From Roseivirga echinicomitans (lineage in GTDB: Bacteria > Bacteroidota > Bacteroidia > Cytophagales > Cyclobacteriaceae), in assembly GCF_001592935.1 (NCBI RefSeq), contig NZ_LRDB01000050.1, forward strand, positions 372,001-436,000: a stretch of 64,000 nucleotides of DNA, given 5' to 3'. Position 1 is the first letter of the stretch, and every line of letters begins with the position of its first letter. The translations under genes were made by a program, and so were the position numbers. Shown here piece after piece: positions 36,317-47,000 of the stretch. Under the pieces are notes generated by a model, which was given only the letters and a program-made list of their open reading frames with translations, made no database searches and was not told the DNA's origin.

Positions 36317-36769
36317 ATGGCTGTTATTACTCCATCCACACATATTACTCAAATTAAACAAGGCTCAATTATTACGGGCAATCTGAAATCGAGTCAGAGT
36401 ATACGTGTGGATGGGAATATCACTGGAGATTTACTTTCGGATGAAAAAATCATCATCGGAATAAACGGTGAGATTGGAGGAAACCTAAGAGGCATCGATA
36501 TTACCATTGAAGGCTTTGTCAATGGTGATGTAATGTGCAAAGGATTACTTCACATTACAAAAGGGGCTAAAATCTATGGTAAAATTTACGCCTTAGAAAT
36601 CTCTGTCGAAAAAGGTGCTGAGCTTAACGGCAAGGTGAATGTGGGTAAAGACATAGAAATCCCAGAACTTAACACGTCATCCCCTTCTCGCTCTAGTCAA
36701 GAAAAGCCCAAAAACGCAGTTAACCCTCAAGAAGAGAAAAACAGCAAATACGGCTCGGTAGCTTGGTAA
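36317..36769 (+). CDS. Bactofilin (polymer-forming cytoskeletal protein)
   Basis: The 150-residue protein has the bactofilin right-handed beta-helix at about residues 14-108, with regular turns such as GSIITGNLKSSQSIRVDGNITGDL and GEIGGNLRGIDITIEGFVNGDV. Short disordered ends flank it, the C-terminal one rich in Ser, Pro and Lys. Bactofilins assemble nucleotide-free filaments, often on membranes, in cell-shape control, stalk growth or chromosome organisation. No M23 peptidase gene, the usual partner, is adjacent. Instead it is coupled to the actin-like gene, which ends 12 bases upstream. Confidence 0.92.
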   Translation: MAVITPSTHITQIKQGSIITGNLKSSQSIRVDGNITGDLLSDEKIIIGINGEIGGNLRGIDITIEGFVNGDVMCKGLLHITKGAKIYGKIYALEISVEKGAELNGKVNVGKDIEIPELNTSSPSRSSQEKPKNAVNPQEEKNSKYGSVAW

Positions 36770-36790
36770 AGCTGCACCTGCTAGTCTCAT

Positions 36791-37939
36791 TTAATCATAT
36801 TCTTCCGTTCCATCTACCAATTCAAATTGGTAGAACTCAGGTGAGCTGTTAAATTCCTTGCTGAAAGGTGCTTCAATTAGTTTCTTAAAATCTTTAACAG
36901 CATTCGCCTGAATTAAAACGATGCAACAACCGCCAAAGCCCCCTCCCATCATTCTTGCTCCTTTGATATAAGGCAAGCCGTAGGTTCGTTCAATAATGAA
37001 ATCAAGCTCAGGACAACTCACTTCATACTTTTCACTCAAGCCTTTGTGCGATGCCCACATCAGTTTGCCCAGCCCCGTTAAATCATTCTGATCTAAACAA
37101 ACTTCAGCCAGATTCACACGCTCATTTTCTTCGATTACGAATTCCGCGCACACTTTCAATTTCCCTGAAAGTCCTACTCCTTGGATCATTTCGTGTTTTG
37201 CATCTCTTAAGCTTTCCACTTCTGGATACCTATTTTGAATCAGCTTTACAGCGCTTTCACAGGCTTCCCTTCTTTGGTTATAAGCTGTTTCCGCCAAAGC
37301 GTGCTTTACTTTTGTATCGACCAACAGCAATGTGAAATCTTTGAGGTTTAGGGAATGAAAAGTCTTTTCTCGGCTTCGACAGTCAAACTTAAAAACTTGC
37401 CCTTCCTTACCAAATAGGCTGGCCGTTTGGTCCATATTTCCACACATGACTTGCGCAAAACGATGTTCTGTTTGTTGGGCAATTTCTACCAATTCGTTTT
37501 TAGTAAAACCCGCTTCAAACATTTCATTCAAAGCAAAGGAGAAACAGCAAGCAATGGCGGCAGAAGAGGAAAGTCCAGCTCCAACGGGTACATCGCTAGT
37601 GAAAACGCAATCAATTCCTTTCAATTGAATTCCCTTCTCTCCGAAAATGGCCAATACGCCAATAAAGAAGTTCTCCCAACTGGACCGCCCTTTGGCTTCA
37701 AGTTGGTTCAAGTCGGTACTGAGCATTTCACCCAAATCAATCGAGCCTACATTCAGGTTTTCAGTCTCGTTAAAAGAAACTGCCATTCGCGCATAGCGAT
37801 CAATAGCTGCTGGCATTACAAAACCATTATTATAATCGGTATGATCTCCAATCAGGTTAATTCTACCTGGTGATTTAAAGCACCTAGGCACTCCAGAAAA
37901 CCGAGCTTCAAACTCCTTTTTTAAAGTATTCAAACTCAT
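36791..37939 (-). CDS. galK: Galactokinase
   Basis: The 382-residue GHMP kinase phosphorylates galactose at C1. Motifs: GRINLIGDHTDYNNGFVMP (galactose binding), VPVGAGLSSSAAI (phosphate loop), and MMGGGFGGCCIVLI. The ATG at 37939 gives the family N terminus; the longer frame from 37975 lies within the symporter gene. It overlaps the symporter stop codon by four bases (ATGA), so uptake and phosphorylation are translationally coupled. galT and galE are not in the window. Confidence 0.94.
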   Translation of the reverse strand: MSLNTLKKEFEARFSGVPRCFKSPGRINLIGDHTDYNNGFVMPAAIDRYARMAVSFNETENLNVGSIDLGEMLSTDLNQLEAKGRSSWENFFIGVLAIFGEKGIQLKGIDCVFTSDVPVGAGLSSSAAIACCFSFALNEMFEAGFTKNELVEIAQQTEHRFAQVMCGNMDQTASLFGKEGQVFKFDCRSREKTFHSLNLKDFTLLLVDTKVKHALAETAYNQRREACESAVKLIQNRYPEVESLRDAKHEMIQGVGLSGKLKVCAEFVIEENERVNLAEVCLDQNDLTGLGKLMWASHKGLSEKYEVSCPELDFIIERTYGLPYIKGARMMGGGFGGCCIVLIQANAVKDFKKLIEAPFSKEFNSSPEFYQFELVDGTEEYD

Positions 37940-39597
37940 TGAAACAAAATATAAAGTACAGCAAGGATAATACACAAGGCGATAGCACCTGCATTAAAGC
38001 CACGTGAGGTTTTGAAATTGAAATCCTTCATGTCCATAGCCTTCTTAGCATCTACCCCTTTGCCTTCCACCAATGAAACTACAACCATTAAGCCCACACA
38101 GATCAGAAAAACATAGCCCATTCTGTCCAAAAATGGTACTCCTGACAAGAACTGCTTGAACAAGATGGAGAACAGGAATGTACTCACACCACCCACCAAG
38201 GCTGCTTTTGGCGTAGTTTTCTTCCAAAAAATTCCTAGAATGAAAATGGCCACAATACCAGGCGTTACAAAACCGGTGTATTCTTGAATGTATTGAAAAG
38301 CTTGATCAAGTTTCCCTAACATAGGTGCCACAATGATGGCCAAACCGAAGGCCACTAATGCGGTAATTCTTCCAACATTGACAAGTCTCGTTTCCGAAGC
38401 GCCTGTATTCACCAATGGCTTATAAATATCCATGGTGAAAATGGTAGCCGTACTATTGGCCATAGACGCCAAAGAAGAAACAATGGCTGCTGTCAAGGCC
38501 GCGAAGGCAATTCCCCTAAAGCCAGAAGGTAAAAACTGCAAGAGCACGGGATAGGCTTTATCACTCTTCACGGTCATAGTAGCTACATCCGTCATCGACT
38601 TGGTTACGCTGCTATCGGGTAAGCCAGCAAGAACATCATTGGTCACGCTCATCGAGGCCAAATCAGCAGCGCCCTCTTTCATCAGTAAGTAATAGGCCGC
38701 AATGCCGGGAAGCACCACAATAAGCGGCATTAATAATTTCAAATACCCAGCGAACATAACACCCTTCTGGGCTTCTTTCAGTGACTTTGCAGCCAAAGCC
38801 CTTTGTGTAATGTACTGGTTCAATCCCCAATAGCTAATATTGGCAATCCACATACCGCCAATAATTACGCCCCAGCCGGGCAGGTCACCATAGAAAGGAT
38901 GATCCTTACTTAATATGGAATCAAAATGCTCTGGCACTGCATCCATTAAGGTTTGGAAACCAGCAATGGCGCCACTGCCTTCACTTACCGCATCCAAAGC
39001 CAAGTAAGTAGTGGCCAAACCACCTGCAATGAGGAATATTACCTGAATTACGTCTGTCCAAGCTACTGCGGTTAGACCTCCATAAATGGAGTAGATCATG
39101 GCAAAGAGCGCCAAGCCAATAATGGCATAAATACGGTCTACTCCCATCACGGTTTCTATGGCCAAAGAGCCCAAATAAAGCACTGAAGTGAGGTTGACGA
39201 AAATATATACACCAATCCAGAAAATGGCCATGGTGGTTTTTACATTGCTATTGTACCGCTGTTCCAGAAACTGCGGCATGGTATAAATCTGCTTCTTGAT
39301 AAAGATGGGCAGCAAGAATTTACCTACCAGAATCAGGGTGATGGCTGCCATCCACTCGTAAGAAGAAATGGCAATGCCCAAGGCAAAACCAGAACCTGAC
39401 ATGCCGATAAACTGCTCTGCGGAAATATTGGAAGCAATGAGTGAGGCGCCTATCGCCCACCATGTTAATGACTTACCCGCCAAAAAATAGTCTTCAGAGG
39501 TCTTTTCCTTTTTCTTGTTTCTGAAAGACAAGTAGAGCCCGACACCTATAATAATAAGGCAGTAGGTGATAAAAACAGCATAGTCTAAGGTTGACAT
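37936..39597 (-). CDS. Sodium:solute symporter (SSS/SGLT family), probable galactose transporter
   Basis: The 553-residue protein has about 14 transmembrane segments. It carries SGLT signatures such as ASNISAEQFIGMSGSGFALG, GLTAVAWTDVIQ and AIVSSLASMANSTATIFTMDIY. It resembles the Na+/galactose cotransporter of Vibrio. Coupling to galK through a four-base overlap supports galactose (or a galactoside) as substrate. A 17-base inverted repeat 43 bases upstream of the start may be an operator. Confidence 0.88.
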   Translation of the reverse strand: MSTLDYAVFITYCLIIIGVGLYLSFRNKKKEKTSEDYFLAGKSLTWWAIGASLIASNISAEQFIGMSGSGFALGIAISSYEWMAAITLILVGKFLLPIFIKKQIYTMPQFLEQRYNSNVKTTMAIFWIGVYIFVNLTSVLYLGSLAIETVMGVDRIYAIIGLALFAMIYSIYGGLTAVAWTDVIQVIFLIAGGLATTYLALDAVSEGSGAIAGFQTLMDAVPEHFDSILSKDHPFYGDLPGWGVIIGGMWIANISYWGLNQYITQRALAAKSLKEAQKGVMFAGYLKLLMPLIVVLPGIAAYYLLMKEGAADLASMSVTNDVLAGLPDSSVTKSMTDVATMTVKSDKAYPVLLQFLPSGFRGIAFAALTAAIVSSLASMANSTATIFTMDIYKPLVNTGASETRLVNVGRITALVAFGLAIIVAPMLGKLDQAFQYIQEYTGFVTPGIVAIFILGIFWKKTTPKAALVGGVSTFLFSILFKQFLSGVPFLDRMGYVFLICVGLMVVVSLVEGKGVDAKKAMDMKDFNFKTSRGFNAGAIALCIILAVLYILFQ

Positions 39598-39640
39598 AAG
39601 ATCTTATATGGTTTTAGTTTGAGGCCGCTAAAAGCTTTAA

Positions 39641-39657
39641 ACCAGTGTAATACTGGT
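39641..39657. promoter_or_regulatory. Inverted repeat upstream of symporter-galK operon
   Basis: ACCAGT-GTAAT-ACTGGT has perfect 6-bp arms. A related CCAGTATTGG occurs at 39711-39720. The position, 44 bases before the symporter ATG, fits a repressor site. The regulator is not in the window. Confidence 0.35.
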
Positions 39658-39860
39658 GGTGCTATGAGATTACAATATATGTTTATTTTCTTGTTTGGGA
39701 GAAGACATTTCCAGTATTGGCAACCTCTCTTGAGTATCATGAATTATTCTATTCAATCATGCTATATTTTTAAATCAGTAGATTATTTCGGGAGTTATTG
39801 GCAATTTACCTGAGGTAAACTTGTTGAGTACGTTAACCTGCTAAAAAACAAATACCAATC

Positions 39861-40109
39861 ATGAAAAACCTATTCATCTACTACATCGCGATTTTTGCCC
39901 CTATGGTGCTGATGATTGGGTTAAGTAAAACTGACCTAGTAGGTCCACAATTGTGTGTAGAGCTATTCTTTTTCTACTTTTTGGTGTACCGAACAGTTAT
40001 AGATGGCATAAGGCTTTCGACTAAGAACGTAATCCCGAAAAAGGACATTTGGAAAATGATCATCCGAGGCTATCACTTTAAGTATTTTAGGGAATTGTAC
40101 CTGAAGTAA
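39861..40109 (+). CDS. Small membrane protein of unknown function (82 aa)
   Basis: The frame from ATG 39861 encodes two hydrophobic segments (about 3-22 and 29-48) followed by a basic C-terminal half (KNVIPKKDIWKMIIRGYHFKYFRELYLK). This looks like a small inner-membrane protein with a positively charged cytoplasmic tail. It is isolated between divergent and unrelated genes, and I recognise no family. Confidence 0.6.
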   Translation: MKNLFIYYIAIFAPMVLMIGLSKTDLVGPQLCVELFFFYFLVYRTVIDGIRLSTKNVIPKKDIWKMIIRGYHFKYFRELYLK

Positions 40110-40230
40110 AAACACCCCCTTTTGCCTAGCCTTCTATTCGTCTGACCAATTCATATTGTCGCAGATACTCTGATTTATACGTCAAGATTCTGCCCTTCGT
40201 TCCTAAACACAAATCTCCACACCTTACTTC

Positions 40231-40260
40231 TTGTCTATCCAAATTAAATTCATAGGTTTG
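40231..40260 (+). promoter_or_regulatory. Promoter of the TetR-GNAT operon
   Basis: TTG at 40231-40233, a 19-base spacer, and TAGGTTTG at 40253-40260 match the Bacteroidota -33/-7 consensus (TTG, TAnnTTTG) exactly, with ideal spacing. Transcription would begin near 40266. Confidence 0.75.
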
Positions 40261-40265
40261 TAATA

Positions 40266-40285
40266 CTGAACGCACGTGCAGTCAG
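40266..40285. promoter_or_regulatory. Probable TetR operator at the transcription start
   Basis: CTGA-AC-GCACGTGC-AG-TCAG is a 20-base palindrome with 16 of 20 positions symmetric and a perfect 8-bp core. It covers the predicted start site and lies 16 bases before the tetR ATG, the classical arrangement for autorepression. Confidence 0.65.
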
Positions 40286-40301
40286 CTATACATCTAAATT
40301 C

Positions 40302-40844
40302 ATGGATAAAAGAGAAGAATTAATTCGTATCGCTACATCACTATTTTCTGAAAGAGGATTTGAGAATACTCCCCTCTCGGTAGTCTGCGAAAAGGCGAAT
40401 GTATCCAAAGGGTTGATTTCACATCATTTCAAATCTAAGAATGGATTGCTCAGGGAGATCTTCATAAAAACAACTGAGCTCATTATTGAAATGAATCAGT
40501 TAGATCAATCGACCAAAACAGCTCATGAGCAACTAAAGGCATTATTAGAGTCATTCTTCGCTCAGCTTGAAAGCGACAAAATGCTTTTTCAGTTTAACCT
40601 CAATATGATGGTACAGCCCAATACAAGGGCCATCTTAAGCGATTTAATTAAAGAGAGGTCCGATTTCATATTGAGGTCTGTTCAAAGCATTTACAATCAA
40701 ATCGACCCTAATACATCCCTAATCATAAGCCATGCTTTTATAGCAGAATTGGATGGAATAGCATTAAACTACTTGGGAATTTATGATGACTTCCCATTAA
40801 AGGAAATCAAAGCACACATTATAGCTAAGTACACATCACAATGA
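40302..40844 (+). CDS. TetR/AcrR-family transcriptional regulator
   Basis: The 180-residue protein has the N-terminal TetR helix-turn-helix (LIRIATSLFSERGFENTPLSVVCEKANVSKGLISHHFKSKNGLLREIF) and a helical ligand-binding C-terminal half. Its ligand is unknown. It probably represses its own operon through the palindrome at 40266. Its last four bases overlap the start of the GNAT gene (ATGA), so the acetyltransferase is a likely target. Confidence 0.92.
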   Translation: MDKREELIRIATSLFSERGFENTPLSVVCEKANVSKGLISHHFKSKNGLLREIFIKTTELIIEMNQLDQSTKTAHEQLKALLESFFAQLESDKMLFQFNLNMMVQPNTRAILSDLIKERSDFILRSVQSIYNQIDPNTSLIISHAFIAELDGIALNYLGIYDDFPLKEIKAHIIAKYTSQ

Positions 40845-41623
40845 AGTTTTTAAAAACCAATAGCACAGAAACAATCGACAGTTTAGGGTCGGAATTATAT
40901 CAAAAGCTGACCACACCCATTGATGCCATGTGGGAGCTACTCTACATTGCTTCATCGCAGCATTACTTCATTGAAGATGAAGCAAAGAACATTGGCTACT
41001 GCTGTATTGACGATGGTAACAGCTTATTGCAGATATACCTTATAGATGAATTTGCTCATCGAATGGATAAGGCCATCACATCATTAATCGAATCAGGGCT
41101 CATCAACTCAGCCAAGTTAAGCTCCAGCGCTCTTGTGGCTTTCAATACCTGCCTGTTTCATTCCAAATCGATCAAACCCAACACCATCTGTTATCAGCAT
41201 ACCAATAATGTCATTCAGAATGTGACTCCCCTGAATTTAGAATTAGCTACAGAAGAAGATATTTCTGGCATAAAAACCTTCCTAAAAGAACAGGTGGGCA
41301 TGGACGATACTTTTGGTTACACTGAAAATCTGGTTACGAGACAGGAAATCTATTTCATCAAGGAATCAGATGTTATCATTGCTACAAGTGAGTGCCGAAT
41401 GAGTGATACTCAACCAGAAATTGCGGATCTAGGAATTATCGTGAGCAGAGATCATCAAGGAAAAGGAATGGCAACACAAGTGATGCAAACGCAAGTAAAC
41501 CGAGTTTTAAAAGCTGGGAGAAGGCCTATTTGCTCCACAACATTCGATAATGTAGCATCAAGAAAAGCGATAGAGAAGTCAGGTTTCTATTGCACCAATG
41601 TTATTTTCGATATTAGCTTTTAG
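40841..41623 (+). CDS. GNAT-family N-acetyltransferase
   Basis: The 260-residue protein has a GNAT domain in its C-terminal half: LGIIVSRDHQGKGMATQVM is motif A for acetyl-CoA pyrophosphate binding, followed by STTFDNVASRKAIEKSGF (motif B). The N-terminal ~130 residues are a degenerate, possibly second GNAT-like fold. The acceptor is unknown. Overlap with the TetR gene suggests inducible expression, perhaps detoxification of a compound sensed by the regulator. Confidence 0.85.
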   Translation: MKFLKTNSTETIDSLGSELYQKLTTPIDAMWELLYIASSQHYFIEDEAKNIGYCCIDDGNSLLQIYLIDEFAHRMDKAITSLIESGLINSAKLSSSALVAFNTCLFHSKSIKPNTICYQHTNNVIQNVTPLNLELATEEDISGIKTFLKEQVGMDDTFGYTENLVTRQEIYFIKESDVIIATSECRMSDTQPEIADLGIIVSRDHQGKGMATQVMQTQVNRVLKAGRRPICSTTFDNVASRKAIEKSGFYCTNVIFDISF

Positions 41624-41705
41624 AAAAAAAAACCTCAATAAACAGTGAATTGGTAATAATACCCTATCACTCAAATCAACATTACTTTTTAATTTTCAAA
41701 TCAAC

Positions 41706-41713
41706 TATTTTTG
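41706..41713 (+). promoter_or_regulatory. -7 promoter element of mnmA
   Basis: TATTTTTG matches TAnnTTTG exactly, 36 bases before the mnmA ATG. No TTG at the -33 distance. Confidence 0.45.
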
Positions 41714-41749
41714 CAGAATTGGTGTTAGCCTAATTCAGAATTCAAATTG

Positions 41750-42952
41750 ATGGCAAAAAGAGTAGTGGTAGGCCTTTCGGGCGGTGTAGATTCAAGTGTT
41801 ACTGCACATCTGTTAGTGGAGCAAGGTTACGAGGTAATCGGAATGTTTATGCGCAATTGGGTAGACGATTCTGTGATTATTTCAGAGGAATGCCCTTGGG
41901 TTGAAGACAGCAATGATGCCTTGGCCGTAGCCGAAAAGCTCGGTATCCCCTTCCATGTAATCGATTTAAGCGAGCAATACAAAGAGCGTATTGTGGACTA
42001 CATGTTTGCCGAATACGAAAGAGGGCGTACACCTAACCCTGACATTCTTTGCAACCGCGAAGTCAAATTCGATATTTTTCTGAAAGCAGCATTGAAGCTC
42101 AAAGCGGATTATGTGGCTACTGGGCATTACTGCCAAAAAGAAACCATTGTTGAAAATGGAAAAGAGATTCATCGCCTTTTAGCAGGCGCAGATGCTAATA
42201 AAGACCAGTCGTATTTCTTATGTCAGCTAAGCCAAGAGCAGCTGGCCAAGGCGCTCTTCCCTATCGGGCATTTGCAAAAACCTGAAGTAAGGGCCATTGC
42301 CAAAGAGGCCGACCTCATTACGGCTGACAAGAAGGATTCGCAAGGACTTTGCTTTATCGGCAAGGTGAGATTACCCGATTTTCTACAACAACAATTATCA
42401 CCTAAAAAAGGTGAAATCAGGGAACTGGCCCCAAATTCAACTAATTTCAATACTTTCTTAGAAAAAAGAGTGTCTCACTTTGATACAAAACTAGAAGAAC
42501 TAAAACACCTTACACAACCTTATGAATATGCTCCAACGGACGGCAAGTTAGTTGGTGAACACAGCGGAGCCCACTATTATACTATAGGCCAGCGCAAAGG
42601 TTTAGGCGTGGGCGGAACTCCGGAACCGCTTTTTGTCATTGAGAAAGACACCAAAGAAAATGTGATCTACACAGGCCAAGGCGAAAACCATCCTGGCCTA
42701 TTACGAAAGGGCTTGTTCGTTCCAAGTGAACAAGTACACTGGGTACGTCCTGACTTGGCTTTGAAATCAGGAGAGTCGAGGACCTATGACAGCCGGATTC
42801 GATACAGACAGGAGCTTGACAAAGCGGAATTGTTTATGGAAGAAGATGGTCTTTATGTCATTTTTGAAAACTACCAGAAAGGAATTGCTCCTGGGCAGTT
42901 TGTGGCTTGGTATGATAAGAATGAGTTAATCGGCTCTGGGGAAATTCAGTAG
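41750..42952 (+). CDS. mnmA: tRNA-uridine 2-sulfurtransferase MnmA
   Basis: MnmA adenylates and thiolates U34 in the wobble position of Lys, Glu and Gln tRNAs. The 400-residue protein has the PP-loop [10 protein letters not shown], the first catalytic Cys in [12 protein letters not shown], the second in [11 protein letters not shown], and [13 protein letters not shown] further on. The ATG at 41750 is preferred over a TTG one codon upstream. It converges on gyrB. Confidence 0.95.
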   Translation: MAKRVVVGLSGGVDSSVTAHLLVEQGYEVIGMFMRNWVDDSVIISEECPWVEDSNDALAVAEKLGIPFHVIDLSEQYKERIVDYMFAEYERGRTPNPDILCNREVKFDIFLKAALKLKADYVATGHYCQKETIVENGKEIHRLLAGADANKDQSYFLCQLSQEQLAKALFPIGHLQKPEVRAIAKEADLITADKKDSQGLCFIGKVRLPDFLQQQLSPKKGEIRELAPNSTNFNTFLEKRVSHFDTKLEELKHLTQPYEYAPTDGKLVGEHSGAHYYTIGQRKGLGVGGTPEPLFVIEKDTKENVIYTGQGENHPGLLRKGLFVPSEQVHWVRPDLALKSGESRTYDSRIRYRQELDKAELFMEEDGLYVIFENYQKGIAPGQFVAWYDKNELIGSGEIQ

Positions 42953-43091
42953 TCGCCCTTTCTTCTACTGTTGCATTAGACCCTTCTCCGAAGTTTCGGA
43001 GTCAGGGGAATAAAACACTGACTATATTCGACAATCAGTTAAACTAAATACGCTTAAAATTACTGATTAATAATTAGTTATGATCTAAAAT

Positions 43092-43129
43092 AAAAATCCC
43101 GTTGATCTTCATGATCAACGGGATTTTTT
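43092..43129. terminator. Terminator between mnmA and gyrB
   Basis: AAAAATCCCGTTGATC pairs with GATCAACGGGATTTTT around TTCAT, a 16-bp perfect stem with T runs on both sides. It lies 19 bases past the gyrB stop and probably serves both genes. Confidence 0.88.
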
Positions 43130-43148
43130 AATCTATTGTTATAAGGTC

Positions 43149-45119
<1,971 letters not shown>

Positions 45120-45208
45120 TTAAAAAAGGAGGTTACGGTCGGTTTAGGAATTAAATCTTAAGGATATTAGACCGCCCTCATACAACGTACGAAGATACGC
45201 AAAATAAC

Positions 45209-45574
45209 TTAGAAATTGCCCACCGAAAGCATCACTAAAGTACAAGCTTCTTCACAAATTATGCCCTGCCCTTCGGCCAGCTTTTTAAGTTCCTGATTCT
45301 CAGTTCCGGGATTGAAAATAATGCGCTTTGGCTTCAAGGAAAGGATATAATCGTACCACTCAATTTGTCGCTGTGGATTGATGTACAGCGTCACTGTATC
45401 CACAGCTTCGATCTCAGGTCTATCATTGATATTCAATATTGATTTACCTAAAACCTCGCCTTCGCTGATGCCTACAGGAATAAATTCATGACCATGGTCT
45501 TGAAGCCTATTGGCTGCCGTAAATGCGTAATTGTTCGTTTTGGGATTACTCCCTATGATTACTGTTCTTTTCAC
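45209..45574 (-). CDS. CoA-binding domain protein (YccU type)
   Basis: The 121-residue protein is a single Rossmann-like CoA-binding domain: VIIGSNPKTNNYAFTAANRLQDHGHEFIPVG at the N terminus and KRIIFNPGTENQELKKLAEGQGI near the C terminus. Members bind CoA or similar nucleotides, but their physiological role is not settled. It is divergently transcribed from the thioredoxin-family gene. Confidence 0.88.
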   Translation of the reverse strand: MKRTVIIGSNPKTNNYAFTAANRLQDHGHEFIPVGISEGEVLGKSILNINDRPEIEAVDTVTLYINPQRQIEWYDYILSLKPKRIIFNPGTENQELKKLAEGQGIICEEACTLVMLSVGNF

Positions 45575-45591
45575 TTAACTATAATTAACGA

Positions 45592-45619
45592 TTGACATGA
45601 AACTAAATGAATAACTTTG
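45592..45619 (+). promoter_or_regulatory. Promoter of the thioredoxin-TPR gene
   Basis: TTG at 45592-45594, 17 bases, then TAACTTTG at 45612-45619, an exact -33/-7 pair. It predicts a leader of about 52 bases. Confidence 0.6.
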
Positions 45620-45676
45620 CACTTGCAATGTGAGTATAGTACACTCGTTATTTGATTCCGAACATCCAAAAGATTT

Positions 45677-46882
45677 ATGAGAGTTCCATTAGTAGTAATA
45701 TCATTATTTATTTCCACCCTCACTTTCGCCAGTGATCCACTTCAGTTCAACGAAATCAAGAACGAAAAGGACTGGCAAAAGGTACTTGAAATGGCCAAGG
45801 CGCAAAACAAGCTTTTGTTCGTTGATGCCTATGCCCACTGGTGCGCCTACTGTCATCAATTAGATGAAGAAGTATACACTAACAATCAGGTAATCAAATA
45901 TTTCAATGATAATTTTATCAACGTAAAATTTGATACCGAATCGGAATACGGAACACAATTGGCCTATACATTTAAAATATCCAGTTTACCTACTTTGCTC
46001 TTTCTTACCGAAAAACAAGAAGTCTTCGATACCATTTTAGGCTTTGTTCCTGCCCCACAATTAATGGCCTACGGTCAAAGGGCTGTGGATGATTTTGCGC
46101 TATTACCGAGACTACAAGAGAAATACAATGACCTAATTGCTACCAATGACGAGAAGCTCGAACTGATAAGAATTCTTGAAAATAAAGATTTTGAACAAGC
46201 AGCCGAAGTAGCCAAAGACTACATCAGTCAGTTGAAACTTGTAGACTATTTGGATAATCTCGAAAACCTGTGGTTGGTATCTAGGTTTGAAAACCAGTTG
46301 AGTTCTGTACCCTACCGCTACATCATAACCAATAAAGACGAGATTATTGAAGCCCACGGTTTAGACGAATATGAAGATTATTTCAAAACAATCTATAACG
46401 ACAATCTGCAACTGGCCATAAAGTATGGTGATGAAAACCTGTTGTATCAGTTGATTCGCGAAGTATTACCTGAGTTTCTCCCTGAAGTAGAAATTGCAGA
46501 GGCAGCCTTCATTACTAAGAAGCTCTATTTCGGAGAGCGTAAGGCTTATCAAAAATACCAGTTTGAGGTGAATAGCTATATGAACAATCAGGTGGCTGAA
46601 GATGCTAGAGTCGATTTTCTATTTAGTAATGGCTTAGAGATTATTGAAGACCAAGAAGATGTTGCCATGCTTCAATTCGCGGCCAACTTGCTTACCCAAG
46701 CCGCTGCATTGGATCCTACACACTTTGAAGCCGCAGCCCTATTGGGTTACTCCAAAGGTCTATTAGGCGATTATGATGTAGCAATTGAACAGCTAGAAAA
46801 GGCCAAAACCCTTGCCAAAAATGATGAACAGAGAGAAATGGCCGACAGCCTTATTCTTGCCGTGCAGCAAATGAAGGGGTAA
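45677..46882 (+). CDS. Periplasmic thioredoxin-like protein with TPR-like C terminus
   Basis: The 401-residue protein has a signal peptide (MRVPLVVISLFISTLTFAS). The thioredoxin-like domain at about 25-150 has the redox motif WCAYC within AHWCAYCHQLDEEVY. The cis-Pro region SSLPTLLFL is also present. The rest is helical and ends in TPR-like units (HFEAAALLGYSKGLLGDYDVAIEQLEKAKTLA). It probably acts as a periplasmic disulfide reductase or isomerase on proteins bound through the helical part. Confidence 0.85.
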   Translation: MRVPLVVISLFISTLTFASDPLQFNEIKNEKDWQKVLEMAKAQNKLLFVDAYAHWCAYCHQLDEEVYTNNQVIKYFNDNFINVKFDTESEYGTQLAYTFKISSLPTLLFLTEKQEVFDTILGFVPAPQLMAYGQRAVDDFALLPRLQEKYNDLIATNDEKLELIRILENKDFEQAAEVAKDYISQLKLVDYLDNLENLWLVSRFENQLSSVPYRYIITNKDEIIEAHGLDEYEDYFKTIYNDNLQLAIKYGDENLLYQLIREVLPEFLPEVEIAEAAFITKKLYFGERKAYQKYQFEVNSYMNNQVAEDARVDFLFSNGLEIIEDQEDVAMLQFAANLLTQAAALDPTHFEAAALLGYSKGLLGDYDVAIEQLEKAKTLAKNDEQREMADSLILAVQQMKG

Positions 46883-47000
46883 TAAGTACTGACATATTCT
46901 TCCTAAGACTAAGATAATCCTGAAATTCCAAAGTCTCGGAACCTAAGGGATGACTTAATCCTGTACTTTTATGTACTATTGAATTGACCAACAATAAAAA

